This document shows positions 63,687 through 64,000 of a DNA stretch of 64,000 nt, one piece after another. The notes under the pieces are model-generated. The model worked only from the letters and a program-made list of their open reading frames with translations. It had not been told where the DNA came from and made no database searches. The DNA comes from Roseobacter ponti (GTDB lineage Bacteria > Pseudomonadota > Alphaproteobacteria > Rhodobacterales > Rhodobacteraceae). The stretch covers positions 496,001 to 560,000 of the forward strand of contig NZ_CP048788.1 of assembly GCF_012932215.1 (NCBI RefSeq), in the 5' to 3' direction. A program made the translations under genes and the position numbers. The stretch's first letter is position 1; every line of letters starts with the position of its first letter.

Positions 63687-64000
63687 ATGACCTATGATGC
63701 TATGAGCGCGGGTGCGCTCGATTATGCGCCGTGCCGGTACGGAAATTCCCGGCTTCTGTTTCGCGGACCGCGGCGGCGGCTTGACGCGCCCTTTGTGGCG
63801 TTCCTTGGCGGCACTGAGACCTATGGCAGGTTTATCAAGGCACCGTTTCCGGCGCTGGTAGAGAGTGACCTTGGTCTGAACTGCGTCAATTTCGGTATCC
63901 CGAACGCAGGTATTGACGTGTTCATCAATGACCCGACTGTCATGGAGGCGGCACAGAGTGCGCGCGTCGCGGTGCTGCAGGTCATTGGTGCGCAAAACCT
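63687..64000 (+). CDS. DUF6473 protein, 5' part (runs off the window)
   Basis: The first 104 residues of a gene that continues past the end. MTYDAMSAGALDYAPCRYG, FRGPRRRLDAPFVAFLGGTETYGRFI and NFGIPNAGIDVFINDP match DUF6473, a Rhodobacteraceae family of unknown function. ATG 63687 is the start; AAAAAGGTG lies ahead. Upstream (63531-63686) I see no gene. Confidence 0.8.
   Translation, partial: MTYDAMSAGALDYAPCRYGNSRLLFRGPRRRLDAPFVAFLGGTETYGRFIKAPFPALVESDLGLNCVNFGIPNAGIDVFINDPTVMEAAQSARVAVLQVIGAQN

Overview
The window is a compact, high-GC bacterial chromosome segment that fits a Roseobacter-group alphaproteobacterium (Rhodobacteraceae). This rests on several features: a class I lysyl-tRNA synthetase, the run pckA / chvI-chvG-hprK-rapZ-EIIA-HPr, a methylsuccinyl-CoA dehydrogenase of the ethylmalonyl-CoA pathway, an NDUFS4-like complex I subunit, the lepB-rnc-era-DUF1491-recO run, and DUF families typical of this group (DUF4864, DUF1491, DUF6473). 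I identified no organism by name. Genes are dense, often with ATGA/GTGA stop-start overlaps. There is one tRNA (Arg, TCT), no rRNA, and no insertion sequence, phage or CRISPR array that I could recognise.

Layout. 0.2-13.5 kb holds mostly housekeeping genes: nadD, a PBP4-type D,D-peptidase, a HExxH metallopeptidase-like protein, TerB, lysK, small secreted or membrane proteins, uvrB, an adenylate cyclase with a C-terminal repeat-like half, radC, a complex I subunit and a GNAT enzyme, ending at tRNA-Arg. 13.6-29.0 kb is a carbohydrate uptake and catabolism island. It has a complete ABC importer with two tiny membrane proteins embedded in its operon, two PfkB kinases, an FGGY kinase, a FucU mutarotase, a SIS-domain isomerase, an M42 peptidase-family protein paired with a BtpA/SgcQ protein, an aldo-keto reductase, a lactonase-like amidohydrolase, a TIM-barrel isomerase and an SGNH hydrolase. 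No transcriptional regulator lies inside it. 29.1-36.9 kb is a carboxylate-type island: a tripartite tricarboxylate transporter (tctCBA) followed by AtuA-family and DUF4387 proteins, divergent from a response regulator, a histidine kinase and an extra periplasmic binding protein.

36.9-50.9 kb returns to core genes: rnhA, ispH, a NYN nuclease, folK, rpoZ, a bifunctional (p)ppGpp enzyme, pdxJ, acpS, lepB, rnc, era and recO, then a META lipoprotein and a TetR regulator. 51.1-55.3 kb has mcd, an XRE regulator and a two-gene unit made of a LysR-type HTH protein with an unfamiliar C-terminus and a GNAT-like protein. 55.3-64 kb has pckA divergent from the ChvI/ChvG two-component system. That system is followed by HPr kinase, RapZ, a mannose-type EIIA and HPr (a regulatory PTS without a sugar permease), then an acyltransferase, a 3-hydroxybutyryl-CoA dehydrogenase and a DUF6473 gene cut by the window end.

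The two catabolic islands and the HTH/GNAT pair are the least explained parts. The sugar island resembles the cryptic E. coli sgc operon in joining an M42-family protein and a BtpA/SgcQ protein with sugar genes, but it uses ABC uptake and ATP-dependent kinases instead of a PTS. Candidate cis-elements include a CtrA-like GTTAACCAT array, 10-11 bp direct repeats between the tct operon and its response regulator, a perfect palindrome upstream of the aldo-keto reductase, and several intrinsic terminators.
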